Source of the DNA: Comamonadaceae bacterium
GTDB taxonomy: Bacteria; Pseudomonadota; Gammaproteobacteria; Burkholderiales; Burkholderiaceae_C
Assembly: GCA_024642025.1 (NCBI GenBank)
Contig: JAHEBY010000027.1
Span: forward strand, 1 to 13,404
Direction: 5' to 3'
DNA: 13,404 bases
The first letter of the stretch is position 1, and each line of letters opens with the position of its first letter. A model generated the notes under the pieces. The model had not been told where the DNA came from, did no database searches, and saw nothing but the letters and a program-made list of their open reading frames with translations. Below, piece after piece: positions 1-7,797 of this stretch. Position numbers and translations under genes: made by a program.

Positions 1-539
1 GCTGGTTGGCTAATCTGACCCGATTTGTAAATGACATATTGTTGTCAGCACCTTCTATCGTTATCGGACTCTTTGTTTATGCCGTTGTTGTGGCACGCTT
101 CAAATCCTTTTCCGGGTGGGCGGGAGTTGTCGCGCTGGCGCTGATCGTTATTCCAGTCGTTATACGTACAACCGAGAACATGCTGCAGTTGGTGCCCTCA
201 GGATTGCGTGAAGCCGCTTATGCACTTGGGGCACCGAAATGGAAAGTCATCCTGAGCATAACCCTGAAGGCTGCCCGCGCGGGGGTGGTAACCGGTGTGA
301 TGCTTGCAGTTGCCCGAATTGCCGGGGAGACAGCACCATTGCTGTTTACTGCACTTAACAATCAGTTCTGGACGTCCAGCCTGAGTGAGCCGATGGCGAG
401 CCTGCCGGTCACCATCTTCAAATTCGCAATGAGCCCTTATGAGAACTGGCAACAACTGGCGTGGGCTGGCGTGTTTCTGATTACCATGGCCGTTTTGGGG
501 CTAAACATCATCGCGCGAATCGTTACGCGGGCACGGTGA
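1..539 (+). CDS. pstA: Phosphate ABC transporter permease PstA (3' part, 5' end outside window)
   Basis: This is one of the two inner-membrane permease subunits (PstC/PstA) of the high-affinity phosphate importer. About 179 C-terminal residues are visible. The reading frame is already open at the window edge, so the TTG near position 6 is an internal codon and not a start. Family PstA is about 280-300 residues, so roughly 60% is present. The cytoplasmic EAA loop that contacts the ATPase is clear (REAAYALGAPKWK, about positions 208-243). It is followed by the family-typical stretch VARIAGETAPLLFTA. Hydrophobic segments lie on both sides (PSIVIGLFVYAVVVARF near the start; a last helix WAGVFLITMAVLGLNIIARI). 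The stop is TGA at 537-539, and pstB starts 45 bp later on the same strand, consistent with one operon. Identity is firm; only the N-terminus is missing. Confidence 0.95.
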   Translation, partial: WLANLTRFVNDILLSAPSIVIGLFVYAVVVARFKSFSGWAGVVALALIVIPVVIRTTENMLQLVPSGLREAAYALGAPKWKVILSITLKAARAGVVTGVMLAVARIAGETAPLLFTALNNQFWTSSLSEPMASLPVTIFKFAMSPYENWQQLAWAGVFLITMAVLGLNIIARIVTRAR

Positions 540-584
540 ACTGAACATGCGCATCCAGCTTGAACAACCTGAAGAATTGCAACA

Positions 585-1364
585 ATGAACACTGCCGCTG
601 CTATTAAGGAATCTGCCAAGATTTCGGTCAAGGACCTTAATTTTTACTATGGAAAATTCCATGCATTGAAGGATATTAATCTGGAGATACCGGAAAAGCG
701 TGTGACTGCCTTTATCGGTCCATCCGGGTGTGGGAAATCAACCTTGCTAAGAATTTTCAACCGTATGTTTGAGCTGTACCCGGAGCAACGAGCCGAAGGT
801 GAAATCATGCTGGATGGCGAAAACCTTCTGACCAGCAAGAAGGATGTTGCACTGCTGCGGGCCAAAGTGGGCATGGTCTTTCAAAAACCTACTCCGTTCC
901 CGATGTCGATCTTTGACAATATTGCGTTCGGAGTAAAGTTGTTTGAGAGCCTCAATGCGACCGACATGGAAGAGCGCGTGGAATGGGCATTGCGCAAGGC
1001 TGCACTGTGGACTGAGGTAAAAGACAAACTCAGCCAGAGCGGTGCGAGCCTCTCCGGCGGGCAGCAGCAGCGCCTTTGTATAGCGCGCGGCATTGCCATA
1101 AAACCTGAAGTGCTTCTACTGGATGAGCCCTGCTCGGCACTTGATCCAATTTCGACGGCCAAGGTCGAGGAATTGATTACCGAGCTCAAAAGCGACTACA
1201 CCGTTGTCATTGTGACGCACAACATGCAACAGGCTGCCCGTTGCAGTGACTACACGGCCTACATGTACTTGGGTGATTTGATGGAATTTGGCTCAACAGA
1301 ACAGATGTTTTTCAAGCCGTCACGCAAGGAAACTGAAGACTATATTACTGGCCGATTCGGCTAG
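585..1364 (+). CDS. pstB: Phosphate ABC transporter ATP-binding protein PstB
   Basis: This is the cytoplasmic ATPase that drives phosphate import through PstA/PstC. The protein has 259 residues, the usual family length. Visible motifs in order are Walker A GPSGCGKST (residues 45-53), a Q-loop in MVFQKPTPFP, the ABC signature LSGGQQQR (about 156-163), Walker B VLLLDEP (about 175-181) and the switch histidine in IVTHNMQQAARCSD. FQKPTPFPMSI and the C-terminal EQMFFKPSRKETEDYITGRFG are characteristic of PstB rather than other importers. The ATG at 585 gives the standard short lead-in before the first beta strand (ISVKDLNFYYGKFHAL). The ribosome-binding site before it is weak (GAAGAA, about 8 nt upstream). 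The gap to pstA is 45 bp, and phoU starts 10 bp after the stop, so it should be co-transcribed with both. Confidence 0.97.
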   Translation: MNTAAAIKESAKISVKDLNFYYGKFHALKDINLEIPEKRVTAFIGPSGCGKSTLLRIFNRMFELYPEQRAEGEIMLDGENLLTSKKDVALLRAKVGMVFQKPTPFPMSIFDNIAFGVKLFESLNATDMEERVEWALRKAALWTEVKDKLSQSGASLSGGQQQRLCIARGIAIKPEVLLLDEPCSALDPISTAKVEELITELKSDYTVVIVTHNMQQAARCSDYTAYMYLGDLMEFGSTEQMFFKPSRKETEDYITGRFG

Positions 1365-1374
1365 GGAGACCCGT

Positions 1375-2076
1375 ATGCCTGAAAAACACCTTTCAACTCA
1401 GTTTGACAGTGAACTGAGCGCGGTTTCGACTCGCGTGATGGAGCTTGGTGGCCTTGTCGAGTCCCAGATTCGAAACGCAATTTATGCGCTGTCGCAGTTT
1501 AGTGCAGAAGTGGCCAACCAGGTGACAGAAGCAGAGACTCGCGTCAATGCCATGGAGGTTGAAATCGATCGCGAACTGTCCTCAATCATTGGCCGACGAC
1601 AGCCTACAGCTCGCGACTTGCGCCTGTTGATTGCAATCTCTAAAACGACTGCAAATCTTGAGCGTGTAGGCGATGAGGCTGCCAAAATTGCGCGCATGGT
1701 GCGTTCCATCATTAACAGTGGTGCACCACGATCACTGCCTTCGCTTGAGCTGCGTGTGGCCTCTGATCTCGCCTCAGGCCTGTTGCGCAAAGCACTTGAC
1801 GCGTTTGCTCGGCTAGACACCGCGACTGCTTTGACTATTCTGAAAGAAGACGATCTGATCGACAAGGAGTTCGACGGATTTGTGCGAAAACTGGTGACCT
1901 ACATGATGGAAGACCCACGCATGATTTCGCCGAGTCTTGATCTGCTCTTTCTCGCCAAAGCGATAGAGCGCATTGGCGATCATGCGAAGAATATAGCGGA
2001 ATTCATCATTTACGTTGTAAAAGGCGAAGACATCCGTCATGCGCCAATGGAGCAAATTGAATCTGTCGTGAAATGA
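1375..2076 (+). CDS. phoU: Phosphate-signalling regulator PhoU
   Basis: PhoU is a cytoplasmic helical-bundle protein that links the Pst transporter to the PhoR kinase and keeps the Pho regulon off when phosphate is plentiful. The protein has 233 residues. Both metal/kinase-contact helices of the two three-helix repeats are visible: NLERVGDEAAKIARM in the first half and AIERIGDHAKNIAEFIIYV in the second, matching the E/D-x3-D signatures of the family. I chose the ATG at 1375. It has a good Shine-Dalgarno (AGGGAG, five bases upstream) and gives the expected N-terminus MPEKHLSTQFDSEL. The same frame is open back to 1288 inside pstB, but that extension would overlap PstB's conserved C-terminus. 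The stop overlaps the phoB start (ATGA). Confidence 0.96.
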   Translation: MPEKHLSTQFDSELSAVSTRVMELGGLVESQIRNAIYALSQFSAEVANQVTEAETRVNAMEVEIDRELSSIIGRRQPTARDLRLLIAISKTTANLERVGDEAAKIARMVRSIINSGAPRSLPSLELRVASDLASGLLRKALDAFARLDTATALTILKEDDLIDKEFDGFVRKLVTYMMEDPRMISPSLDLLFLAKAIERIGDHAKNIAEFIIYVVKGEDIRHAPMEQIESVVK

Positions 2077-2798
2077 GAAATCTGCCTGCTGTACTGATTG
2101 TTGAAGACGAGCCTGCAATTGCCGAGTTGATTGCCGTTAACTTGCGTCACAACGGATTCAGGCCGCTGTGGGCGATGGATAGTCTGACGGCACAGCGGGA
2201 ACTAGATGCAGTATTGCCAGATGCAATATTGCTTGACTGGATGTTGCCGGGGGAGAGCGGCCTGAGTCTTGCCAAACGTTGGCGGGCCGACTCACGAACC
2301 AAAAGCGTTCCTATCATTATGCTAACGGCAAGAGGCGACGAAATGGATCGAGTTACTGGGCTCGATGCGGGGGCTGACGACTATATTGCCAAGCCTTTTT
2401 CGACGAAAGAACTACTGGCCCGCTTAAGGGCGGTGTTGCGGCGCAGAAGCCCCGATCGGGCTACGAGTGTGGTCAGCGTTGGCGGACTGTCGTTGGACCC
2501 TGCTACCTATCGAGTGAGTTTCAATGAGCAATTGCTCAAGCTTGGGCCAACAGAGTTCAAGCTCCTGCACTATTTAATGAGCCACGCTGAGCGCGTGCAT
2601 AGTCGTTCACAGATGTTGGACAAGGTTTGGGGCGACCACGTTTTCATTGAGGAACGGACGGTCGACGTTCATGTAAAACGCTTACGTGAGGCGCTTGGGC
2701 CGGCCGGCACTCTCGTTGAAACCGTTCGCGGTGCCGGCTACCGTTTGACCGCTCAGCCGCTTGTTGCTCCTGCTGGCCCTAATCAGTCTGCGGGCTGA
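2073..2798 (+). CDS. phoB: Phosphate regulon response regulator PhoB
   Basis: PhoB is an OmpR/PhoB-family DNA-binding response regulator of 241 residues. The receiver domain (about 5-120) has the acidic pocket E11-D12, phospho-acceptor D55 (LLDWMLPG), switch T85 (IIMLTARGDE) and K107 (DDYIAKPF). The C-terminal winged-helix domain (about 133-232) contains the recognition region typical of PhoB: GPTEFKLLHYLMSHAERVHSRSQMLDKVWG, EERTVDVHVKRLREAL and ETVRGAGYRL. When phosphorylated by PhoR it activates phosphate-starvation genes at pho boxes. Its ATG overlaps the phoU stop by 3 nt and no Shine-Dalgarno precedes it, so translation is probably coupled to phoU. The C-terminal tail after the winged helix (about residues 230-241) is not conserved-looking. 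I saw no convincing pho box within this window; the operon's promoter would lie upstream of pstS. Confidence 0.97.
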   Translation: MRNLPAVLIVEDEPAIAELIAVNLRHNGFRPLWAMDSLTAQRELDAVLPDAILLDWMLPGESGLSLAKRWRADSRTKSVPIIMLTARGDEMDRVTGLDAGADDYIAKPFSTKELLARLRAVLRRRSPDRATSVVSVGGLSLDPATYRVSFNEQLLKLGPTEFKLLHYLMSHAERVHSRSQMLDKVWGDHVFIEERTVDVHVKRLREALGPAGTLVETVRGAGYRLTAQPLVAPAGPNQSAG

Positions 2799-2841
2799 AA
2801 CCTGATTTATGGTGGCGCATTTTCCTGTGTCATGATCGGGC

Positions 2842-4230
2842 ATGCTGTGGCGCCTATTTACCTTTGCTTTGTGTCAGCTTGTCGCTGGTGAAATTGGTTG
2901 GCAGTTTTCCACTGAGCCTTACAGGACCGCTGGCCTGCTGGTTGGAGTCATACTGGGTGGGCTGATTTGGTTTGTCATAGATCTTTGGCGGGGTGCGCGC
3001 ATGCTGGCCTGGTTGCGTGGCGGCGACATGTCCGAGTCGGCGTTGACCGTTGGCCTTTGGGGTGAGGTGTCTGACAGGACCCGGCGTCTGGTTCGCAGCA
3101 GGGAGCGGCAGACGGCTGATAGCCAGAATCGCCTGGATGACTTTCTGGCTGCATTGCAGGCCTCACCCAATGGTGTCGTTTTGCTTGACTCCAATACGCG
3201 AATTGAGTGGTTTAACCAGACTGCCTCGGAGCATTTCGGCTTTGATCCTGACCGGGACTTGCTTCAGCACTTTGGCAATCTGGTCCGCGACCCGGCCTTT
3301 GCGGCCTACTTTGCGCAAAACGATTTCAATCATGCTGTAGTCATGCCGGGCCGAGCCAGCACGGCCTCGCGACCCGTCTCACTGTCGGTCCATCTGCACC
3401 CTTACGGCGAAGGACGCAGTTTGTTGCTGTCGAGAGATATCACGGCAGTCGAACAGGCTGAGGCCATGCGTCGCGATTTCGTGGCCAATGTGTCTCACGA
3501 AATTCGAACGCCTTTGACAGTGTTGAGTGGTTTTGTCGAGACGCTGCAAACGCTGGAGCTCAACAAGACCGATCGCCAGCGTTACCTCAACCTCATGGCG
3601 CAGCAGGCGGACCGCATGCAGTCTCTGGTGAAGGATCTTTTGACGCTGTCGCGCATTGAGGGCAGTCGCCTTCCGGGGCTTGATGAGCGGGTTGGGGTGT
3701 CCACCTTGATGCGCCAGGTTGAGTCTGATGCCCGTGCATTGTCAGAATTGGTTTGTCAGCAATCCGATACGGCCCATAAACTTATTTTTCAAGCGGCACC
3801 GAATTGTGAGCTGGTGGGTGTGGCATCAGAGTTGCTGAGCGCCATGACCAACCTTTCAGGTAACGCCATTCGGTACACACCCGCGCAGGGGACGGTACAG
3901 ATAGGTTGTGAGGTCGATCAACAGGGGCGTCTAATTTTTTCAGTTCAGGACTCGGGCCCTGGTATTGCGCCAGAGCATATCGCGCGTCTGACCGAGCGCT
4001 TCTATCGGGTCGACCGGAGCCGCTCCCGGGAGACTGGCGGTACCGGACTGGGCTTGGCCATTGTCAAACATGTTGTCCAGCGCCACGGAGCCGAGCTGAA
4101 AATTGAGAGCACGCCAGGCGTCGGCTCAACTTTCAGCATCGTGTTCCCCGCCAATCGGGTTCTGCTGTTGCGACAGCCAACGCCCATGTTGGCCGTCGTT
4201 CAGCGTGCTGAAGAGGAAACGCGTTTGTAA
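2842..4230 (+). CDS. phoR: Phosphate regulon sensor histidine kinase PhoR
   Basis: PhoR is the inner-membrane kinase/phosphatase partner of PhoB, with 462 residues (E. coli PhoR has 431). Two N-terminal hydrophobic segments (about 5-20 and 29-47) separated by a very short loop anchor it. The near absence of a periplasmic sensor domain is typical of PhoR, which senses through PstSCAB/PhoU. A PAS domain follows (about 100-190, LQASPNGVVLLDSNTRIEWFN). The dimerisation/phospho-acceptor helix has H219 in NVSHEIRTPL. The ATPase domain has an N-box with N341 (SGNAIRYTP), the G1 box DSGPGI and the G2 box GGTGLGLAIV. The ATG at 2842 is the first in frame after a TGA at 2833-2835; its ribosome site is poor. 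It lies 43 bp after phoB. The last 31 bp overlap the convergent membrane-protein gene. Confidence 0.95.
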   Translation: MLWRLFTFALCQLVAGEIGWQFSTEPYRTAGLLVGVILGGLIWFVIDLWRGARMLAWLRGGDMSESALTVGLWGEVSDRTRRLVRSRERQTADSQNRLDDFLAALQASPNGVVLLDSNTRIEWFNQTASEHFGFDPDRDLLQHFGNLVRDPAFAAYFAQNDFNHAVVMPGRASTASRPVSLSVHLHPYGEGRSLLLSRDITAVEQAEAMRRDFVANVSHEIRTPLTVLSGFVETLQTLELNKTDRQRYLNLMAQQADRMQSLVKDLLTLSRIEGSRLPGLDERVGVSTLMRQVESDARALSELVCQQSDTAHKLIFQAAPNCELVGVASELLSAMTNLSGNAIRYTPAQGTVQIGCEVDQQGRLIFSVQDSGPGIAPEHIARLTERFYRVDRSRSRETGGTGLGLAIVKHVVQRHGAELKIESTPGVGSTFSIVFPANRVLLLRQPTPMLAVVQRAEEETRL

Positions 4231-5909
4231 ATAAAAAGTGTATCCGCACGATCCGTTGGCTGCCGAGCTTTAGCGGTGAGTTCCCAGTGCGCCATGTCGA
4301 TTTCTGTAAACAGCTTTGCCAGGGCCTCATGCTCCACGATCAGCCATGGGCATCGGGGACCAACTTCGGCCGGTTGTACCGTTAGATCGCCATGAAACGT
4401 CAATGCTGCGATCCGGTGTCTCGGTAATCCGAAACCCTGCACGCAGTCGGGCTTGTTGACTATGGCAACAACGCGCTTCACGAGCGGCACATCGCTGCGC
4501 GCGTAGTCGAGCATGGGCATCCAGAGAGTAGTGAGAAGCAGGTAGCTCAATACTGCTCCACCTGACGGCAAAACGAGGCTCTTCCATATGGCAGCGGGGT
4601 GTCGGCCGATCCGCCACGTGACCAGCCAGATCCATGCGACGCTCGCCAGGAAGGCGATTACGAAGGGAAAAAGGGAGAAACTGTGCTCGAATCCAGGCAC
4701 GAGGCGAGCTACGTTGGCCGCCGGCTGTTGCGGCACTCCCGTCTCCATCGCGATCCAGATAACCCAGATGACGATGGCGCAGCCGGTGAAAAAAAGCAAG
4801 GTGAACCAGTCGATCAGGGCCGATACACTGCGGCTGAGTGTTGGCAGCGCGAAGGCCGCCAATGCGGCCAGCGCAGGAAGTCCCAGCAGTAAAGAGCGAT
4901 CGCTCGCCTCGGTCAAAATGGTTGTTGCCACTGCTACCACCACGAACCATAGTGGCAATGTTAAATGCAGGCTGGGCGCGACGGTACCAAGATGGCGGCG
5001 CCAGCGCCACACTGTCCATCCTGCTAGGGGCCAGGCTGGCCAGGTGAACCACAATGCGAGCCGCCCCAAATCCCGCCATTTGGCTGTGGTCAGCTCCAGC
5101 AAATCAACGCGCCACTGCCACAAGTCAAGCAGTGTTGTCAGCAGGGCGGCCAGTGTTGTAGCCGCCAAAATCCCAATGATGTGGAACCCGGTTTGGTCAC
5201 GTCGTTCATTGGCAACCTGCCGGTCAATTCCATATGCGAGCGCGCTGCCCAAACCAAACAGGACTGCCATGGTCGGGGCGCCAGATAGCGACAAACCTGC
5301 TAGACCTGCTGTACCACTGATGGCAGGCAATACGGTTCGGTAAGGTAAGGCCGCGACTGCAAAGAAGCAAAGTGCGGCAAAGCACAGCTGAGCTTGGGCC
5401 GGTGTTGTCTCGTGCGAAAGCTGTGCCAAACCCAGGCACGCAATAATCGCCAGCAGACCACCATCAGCCAGTGCACGCGCGTAGTCAATTGGTGACGCTT
5501 CACCGCCAAATGCGAACGCTACGGGTTGCGCCTTCGGGTTTCGCGCGAGATAGTAGGTGCCGTACCAGGTGGCCAGCAAGCTTGTTGCCAACATCAAGCC
5601 AAATGGTATTCGCGCCGCAAAATCAGCGGCGATCCAGTTCGGTGCAATTTGCATGGCCCACGCGCCCAGCCAATACGGTAGCAGGGCGTCGACTTCTGGC
5701 GGCAGGCCCATTAGTCGGGGTGCAAACCAGTCTGACCCGTATTGGAGCAGTGATCGCATGTAGCCGAAAGCAGCGACATCGGCATTGCGCCAAGGTGCCC
5801 GGCCAATGAATCCACCAAGCACATAACAAGTAGCAAGCAGGAGCAAGCCGAGCCGTGGCAAACGACGGACTGACCCTTGTGCAACGATCGCAGGGGTTGG
5901 GTTGTTCAC
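4200..5909 (-). CDS. Polytopic membrane protein, probable GT-C (ArnT/PMT-like) glycosyltransferase
   Basis: This 569-residue protein has roughly 11-12 hydrophobic segments and a soluble-looking C-terminal region of about 100 residues. The first membrane segment (about 20-36) is followed by a short loop with a conserved-looking acidic residue, D44, in APWRNADVAAFGYM. GT-C transferases using lipid-linked sugars carry a catalytic Asp/Glu in this first periplasmic loop, which is why I lean to an ArnT/PMT-like enzyme. The sugar donor and acceptor cannot be told from the sequence. The start is a GTG at 5909 without a clear ribosome site; TGA at 5931-5933 closes the frame upstream, so the first 50 residues are not firmly fixed. 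It lies just downstream of the rpmE2 terminator. I see no good promoter in the 42-bp gap, so read-through may feed it. The 3' end overlaps phoR by 31 bp on the opposite strand. Confidence 0.65.
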   Translation of the reverse strand: MNNPTPAIVAQGSVRRLPRLGLLLLATCYVLGGFIGRAPWRNADVAAFGYMRSLLQYGSDWFAPRLMGLPPEVDALLPYWLGAWAMQIAPNWIAADFAARIPFGLMLATSLLATWYGTYYLARNPKAQPVAFAFGGEASPIDYARALADGGLLAIIACLGLAQLSHETTPAQAQLCFAALCFFAVAALPYRTVLPAISGTAGLAGLSLSGAPTMAVLFGLGSALAYGIDRQVANERRDQTGFHIIGILAATTLAALLTTLLDLWQWRVDLLELTTAKWRDLGRLALWFTWPAWPLAGWTVWRWRRHLGTVAPSLHLTLPLWFVVVAVATTILTEASDRSLLLGLPALAALAAFALPTLSRSVSALIDWFTLLFFTGCAIVIWVIWIAMETGVPQQPAANVARLVPGFEHSFSLFPFVIAFLASVAWIWLVTWRIGRHPAAIWKSLVLPSGGAVLSYLLLTTLWMPMLDYARSDVPLVKRVVAIVNKPDCVQGFGLPRHRIAALTFHGDLTVQPAEVGPRCPWLIVEHEALAKLFTEIDMAHWELTAKARQPTDRADTLFIYKRVSSSAR

Positions 5910-5942
5910 GCCGAGCAGACGGTCAGGAAGTCAAGTGAAAAC

Positions 5943-5983
5943 ACCAAGAAAAAAAGGCAGCCCGATCAACGGAGCTGCCTTTT
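5943..5983 (-). terminator. Intrinsic terminator after rpmE2
   Basis: Read on the minus strand, AAAAGGCAGC (5983-5974) and GCTGCCTTTT (5961-5952) form a perfect 10-bp stem with a 12-nt loop. The second arm continues into a run of T (GCTGCCTTTTTTTCTT). It starts 25 bp after the rpmE2 stop, in the correct orientation for that gene. The plus-strand reading has a shorter T tail (four) and no gene feeding it. Confidence 0.85.
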
Positions 5984-6007
5984 CCTGGCAAAAATGCGGT
6001 TGGCAGC

Positions 6008-6265
6008 TTACTTGGCTGCAGGTTTGCCGAAGCGGTTGCGGAACTTCTCGACACGGCCGCCCATGTTGTCAACGGACTTTTGGGTGCCCGTGTAAAAAGG
6101 GTGCGATTCGCTGGATGTCTCCAGTTTGTACAAAGGCAGATTGCGACCATCTTCCATCTTGATCATGTCTTTTGTATTGACACAGGAACGGGTGACGAAT
6201 TTGAAGTCGTTGGACAAGTCAACAAAACAGACTTCGCGGTAATTAGGGTGAATGCCGTCTTTCAT
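6008..6265 (-). CDS. rpmE2: Ribosomal protein bL31, type B
   Basis: This is a protein of the large ribosomal subunit that bridges the subunits. It has 85 residues from the ATG at 6265 (MKDGIHPNYREVCFVDLSND). The opening IHPNYR and the later ESHPFYTGTQ, followed by VDNMGGRVEKFRNRFG, are the L31 signatures. It is the zinc-free type B (C-minus) form: only two cysteines remain (EVCFVD and RSCVNT) and no CxxC pair is present. The frame extends five codons further to a TTG at 6280, but type-B L31 proteins begin at MK-(D/E)-GIHP, so I chose the ATG. The upstream leader on the minus strand contains a 7-bp direct repeat (CTGGCGC, at 6303-6297 and 6294-6288) of unknown meaning. It is followed by a strong terminator and preceded by its own promoter after rho. 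Confidence 0.95.
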   Translation of the reverse strand: MKDGIHPNYREVCFVDLSNDFKFVTRSCVNTKDMIKMEDGRNLPLYKLETSSESHPFYTGTQKSVDNMGGRVEKFRNRFGKPAAK

Positions 6266-6336
6266 GGTGTCATCTTTCAATTCAGTTGCGCCAGCCGCGC
6301 CAGACCATCCAGCGTACTTTTCGCGATTAACCTAAT

Positions 6337-6363
6337 ATTATAGCTCGATATTTAGCCCAAAGT
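6337..6363 (-). promoter_or_regulatory. Predicted promoter of rpmE2 (perfect -10)
   Basis: On the minus strand a perfect sigma-70 -10 hexamer TATAAT lies at 6342-6337, about 70 bp before the rpmE2 start and just after the rho stop. The -35 is weak: the best candidate is ACTTTG (6363-6358) with a 15-bp spacer. The AT-rich context stands out from its surroundings. It implies that rpmE2 is transcribed independently of rho, or additionally to it. Confidence 0.45.
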
Positions 6364-6374
6364 GGTCTGGCCAA

Positions 6375-7637
6375 TCAGCCACCGCGCCGCATCTGGTCGA
6401 AAAACTCAATATTTGTTTTGGTGGCCTTCATTTGCTTGAGCACCAGTTCCATGGAGTCGATTTCGTCCATGTTGTACAAAAACTGCCGCAAAATCCGGGT
6501 TTTTTGCAGAATTTCGGGTTGCAAAAGTAGTTCTTCGCGCCGAGTGCCGCTGCGATTGAGCTGGATAGATGGGAACACCCGCTTTTCGTATAAACGGCGG
6601 TCCAGATGGATTTCGCTGTTGCCGGTTCCCTTGAACTCTTCAAAAATCACCTCATCCATGCGGCTGCCGGTGTCGACCAGCGCCGTGGCGATGATCGTGA
6701 GGGAGCCGCCCTCCTCGACATTACGGGCAGCACCCAGAAAGCGCTTGGGACGCTGGAGTGCGTTGGAGTCCACGCCGCCGGTCAGGACCTTGCCGGAGCT
6801 CGGTACCACGTTGTTGTAGGCGCGGGCCAGACGGGTGATGGAGTCAAGCAGGATCACCACGTCTTTTTTCAGCTCGACCAGACGCTTGGCACGTTCGATC
6901 ACCATCTCGGCCACGTGCACGTGGCGGGCGGCAGGTTCGTCGAACGTGGAGGCAATCACTTCACCCTTCACAGTACGCTGCATTTCGGTGACTTCCTCGG
7001 GCCGCTCGTCCACCAGCAGCACCATCATGTAACTGTCGGGGTAGTTGGCCGCGATGGCGTGCGCAATGTGCTGCATCATCACGGTCTTGCCGCTCTTGGG
7101 CGGCGCCACCAGCAGCGCACGCTGCCCCTTGCCAATGGGTGCGATGATGTCAATGACGCGGCCGGTGATGTTTTCATCGCCTTTCATGTCGCGCTCAAGC
7201 TTCATCTGCTCCTTGGGGAACAGTGGTGTGAGGTTCTCAAACATCACCTTGTGCTTGTTCTCTTCGGGGCCGCCGCCGTTGACCTTGTCAAGTTTGTTCA
7301 GGGCAAAGTAGCGCTCACCATCCTTGGGGGTACGCACTTCGCCTTCGATCATGTCGCCGGTATGCAGGTTGAAGCGCCGCACCTGGCTGGGGCTGATGTA
7401 AATGTCGTCGGTGCTGGCGGTGTAGCTGGTGTCGGGGCTGCGCAAAAAGCCGAAACCATCGGGCAGAATTTCCAGCACGCCATCGGCGATGATCTGTTCG
7501 CCGGTGCGGGCGCGCTTTTTGATGATGGCAAACATCAGCTCCTGCTTGCGCATGCGGCCAGTGTTCTCGATCTCAAGCTCTTCAGCCTGCTTGAGCACTT
7601 CGGACACGTGCAGTGCCTTAAGTTCGTTTAAATGCAT
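6375..7637 (-). CDS. rho: Transcription termination factor Rho
   Basis: Rho is a hexameric RNA-dependent ATPase/helicase that ends transcription. It has 420 residues, close to E. coli Rho (419). Numbered from the ATG at 7637 (MHLNELKALHVSEVL) the key residues fall at the classical positions. These are an N-terminal RNA-binding fold with DGFGFLRSP (60-68), P-loop APPKSGKT (178-185, K181 and K184), catalytic E211 in LLVDERPEEVT, Walker B D265 in VILLDSITRLARAYN, the R-loop around SGKVLTGGVD (281-290) and arginine finger R366 in NRSGTRREE. The frame stays open to 7712, but the extra 25 residues are unlike Rho and were left out. It lies downstream of trxA, which has its own terminator, so rho needs a promoter in the 160-bp leader. 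A TTGACA at 7684-7679 is a candidate -35, but no good -10 follows. Confidence 0.98.
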   Translation of the reverse strand: MHLNELKALHVSEVLKQAEELEIENTGRMRKQELMFAIIKKRARTGEQIIADGVLEILPDGFGFLRSPDTSYTASTDDIYISPSQVRRFNLHTGDMIEGEVRTPKDGERYFALNKLDKVNGGGPEENKHKVMFENLTPLFPKEQMKLERDMKGDENITGRVIDIIAPIGKGQRALLVAPPKSGKTVMMQHIAHAIAANYPDSYMMVLLVDERPEEVTEMQRTVKGEVIASTFDEPAARHVHVAEMVIERAKRLVELKKDVVILLDSITRLARAYNNVVPSSGKVLTGGVDSNALQRPKRFLGAARNVEEGGSLTIIATALVDTGSRMDEVIFEEFKGTGNSEIHLDRRLYEKRVFPSIQLNRSGTRREELLLQPEILQKTRILRQFLYNMDEIDSMELVLKQMKATKTNIEFFDQMRRGG

Positions 7638-7797
7638 GGAAATAGTCCCGTGGGGAGTGGACCGATCAATCGGAAAAATGTCAAAAATCAGGGGAGGTTT
7701 GGGTCTCGGCAAGACTGTGGTCCGTGCCGTATGGTTCTAAACCGTGAACTCGAGCCGTTTCAGGTCTTGCCCGACGACTGGGACCCATTATGACAGG

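Noticed and set aside
1288..1374. N-terminal extension of phoU into pstB
   Set aside because: It would overlap the conserved C-terminus of PstB. The ATG at 1375 has a good ribosome site and the expected PhoU N-terminus.
2799..2841. Separate promoter or pho box before phoR
   Set aside because: The 43-bp gap has no pair of CTGTCAT-like direct repeats at 11-bp spacing and no convincing -35/-10; phoR is most simply read from the upstream operon.
4588..5343. 251-codon plus-strand frame, and a 250-codon minus-strand frame at 4327-5079, within the membrane-protein gene
   Set aside because: Neither shows recognisable motifs or hydrophobic periodicity, and both lie inside a longer frame with clear membrane segments. 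They are shadow frames.
6266..6280. TTG start for rpmE2
   Set aside because: Type B L31 proteins begin at the MK-x-GIHP block; the ATG at 6265 fits and the extra five residues do not.
6331..6360. Third copy of the short dispersed repeat upstream of rpmE2
   Set aside because: It shares TAGCT and AT-rich flanks but lacks the CGGGGGCT core and the right spacing; it is better explained as promoter sequence.
6606..7631. 341-codon open frame on the plus strand opposite rho
   Set aside because: It is exactly antisense to rho, whose every catalytic residue is conserved. The translation is a His/Gly/Val-rich string with no recognisable fold, typical of the mirror frame of a GC-rich gene.
7638..7712. 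25-residue N-terminal extension of Rho
   Set aside because: With the ATG at 7637 all key residues take the same numbers as in E. coli Rho, and the extension looks like translated leader sequence.
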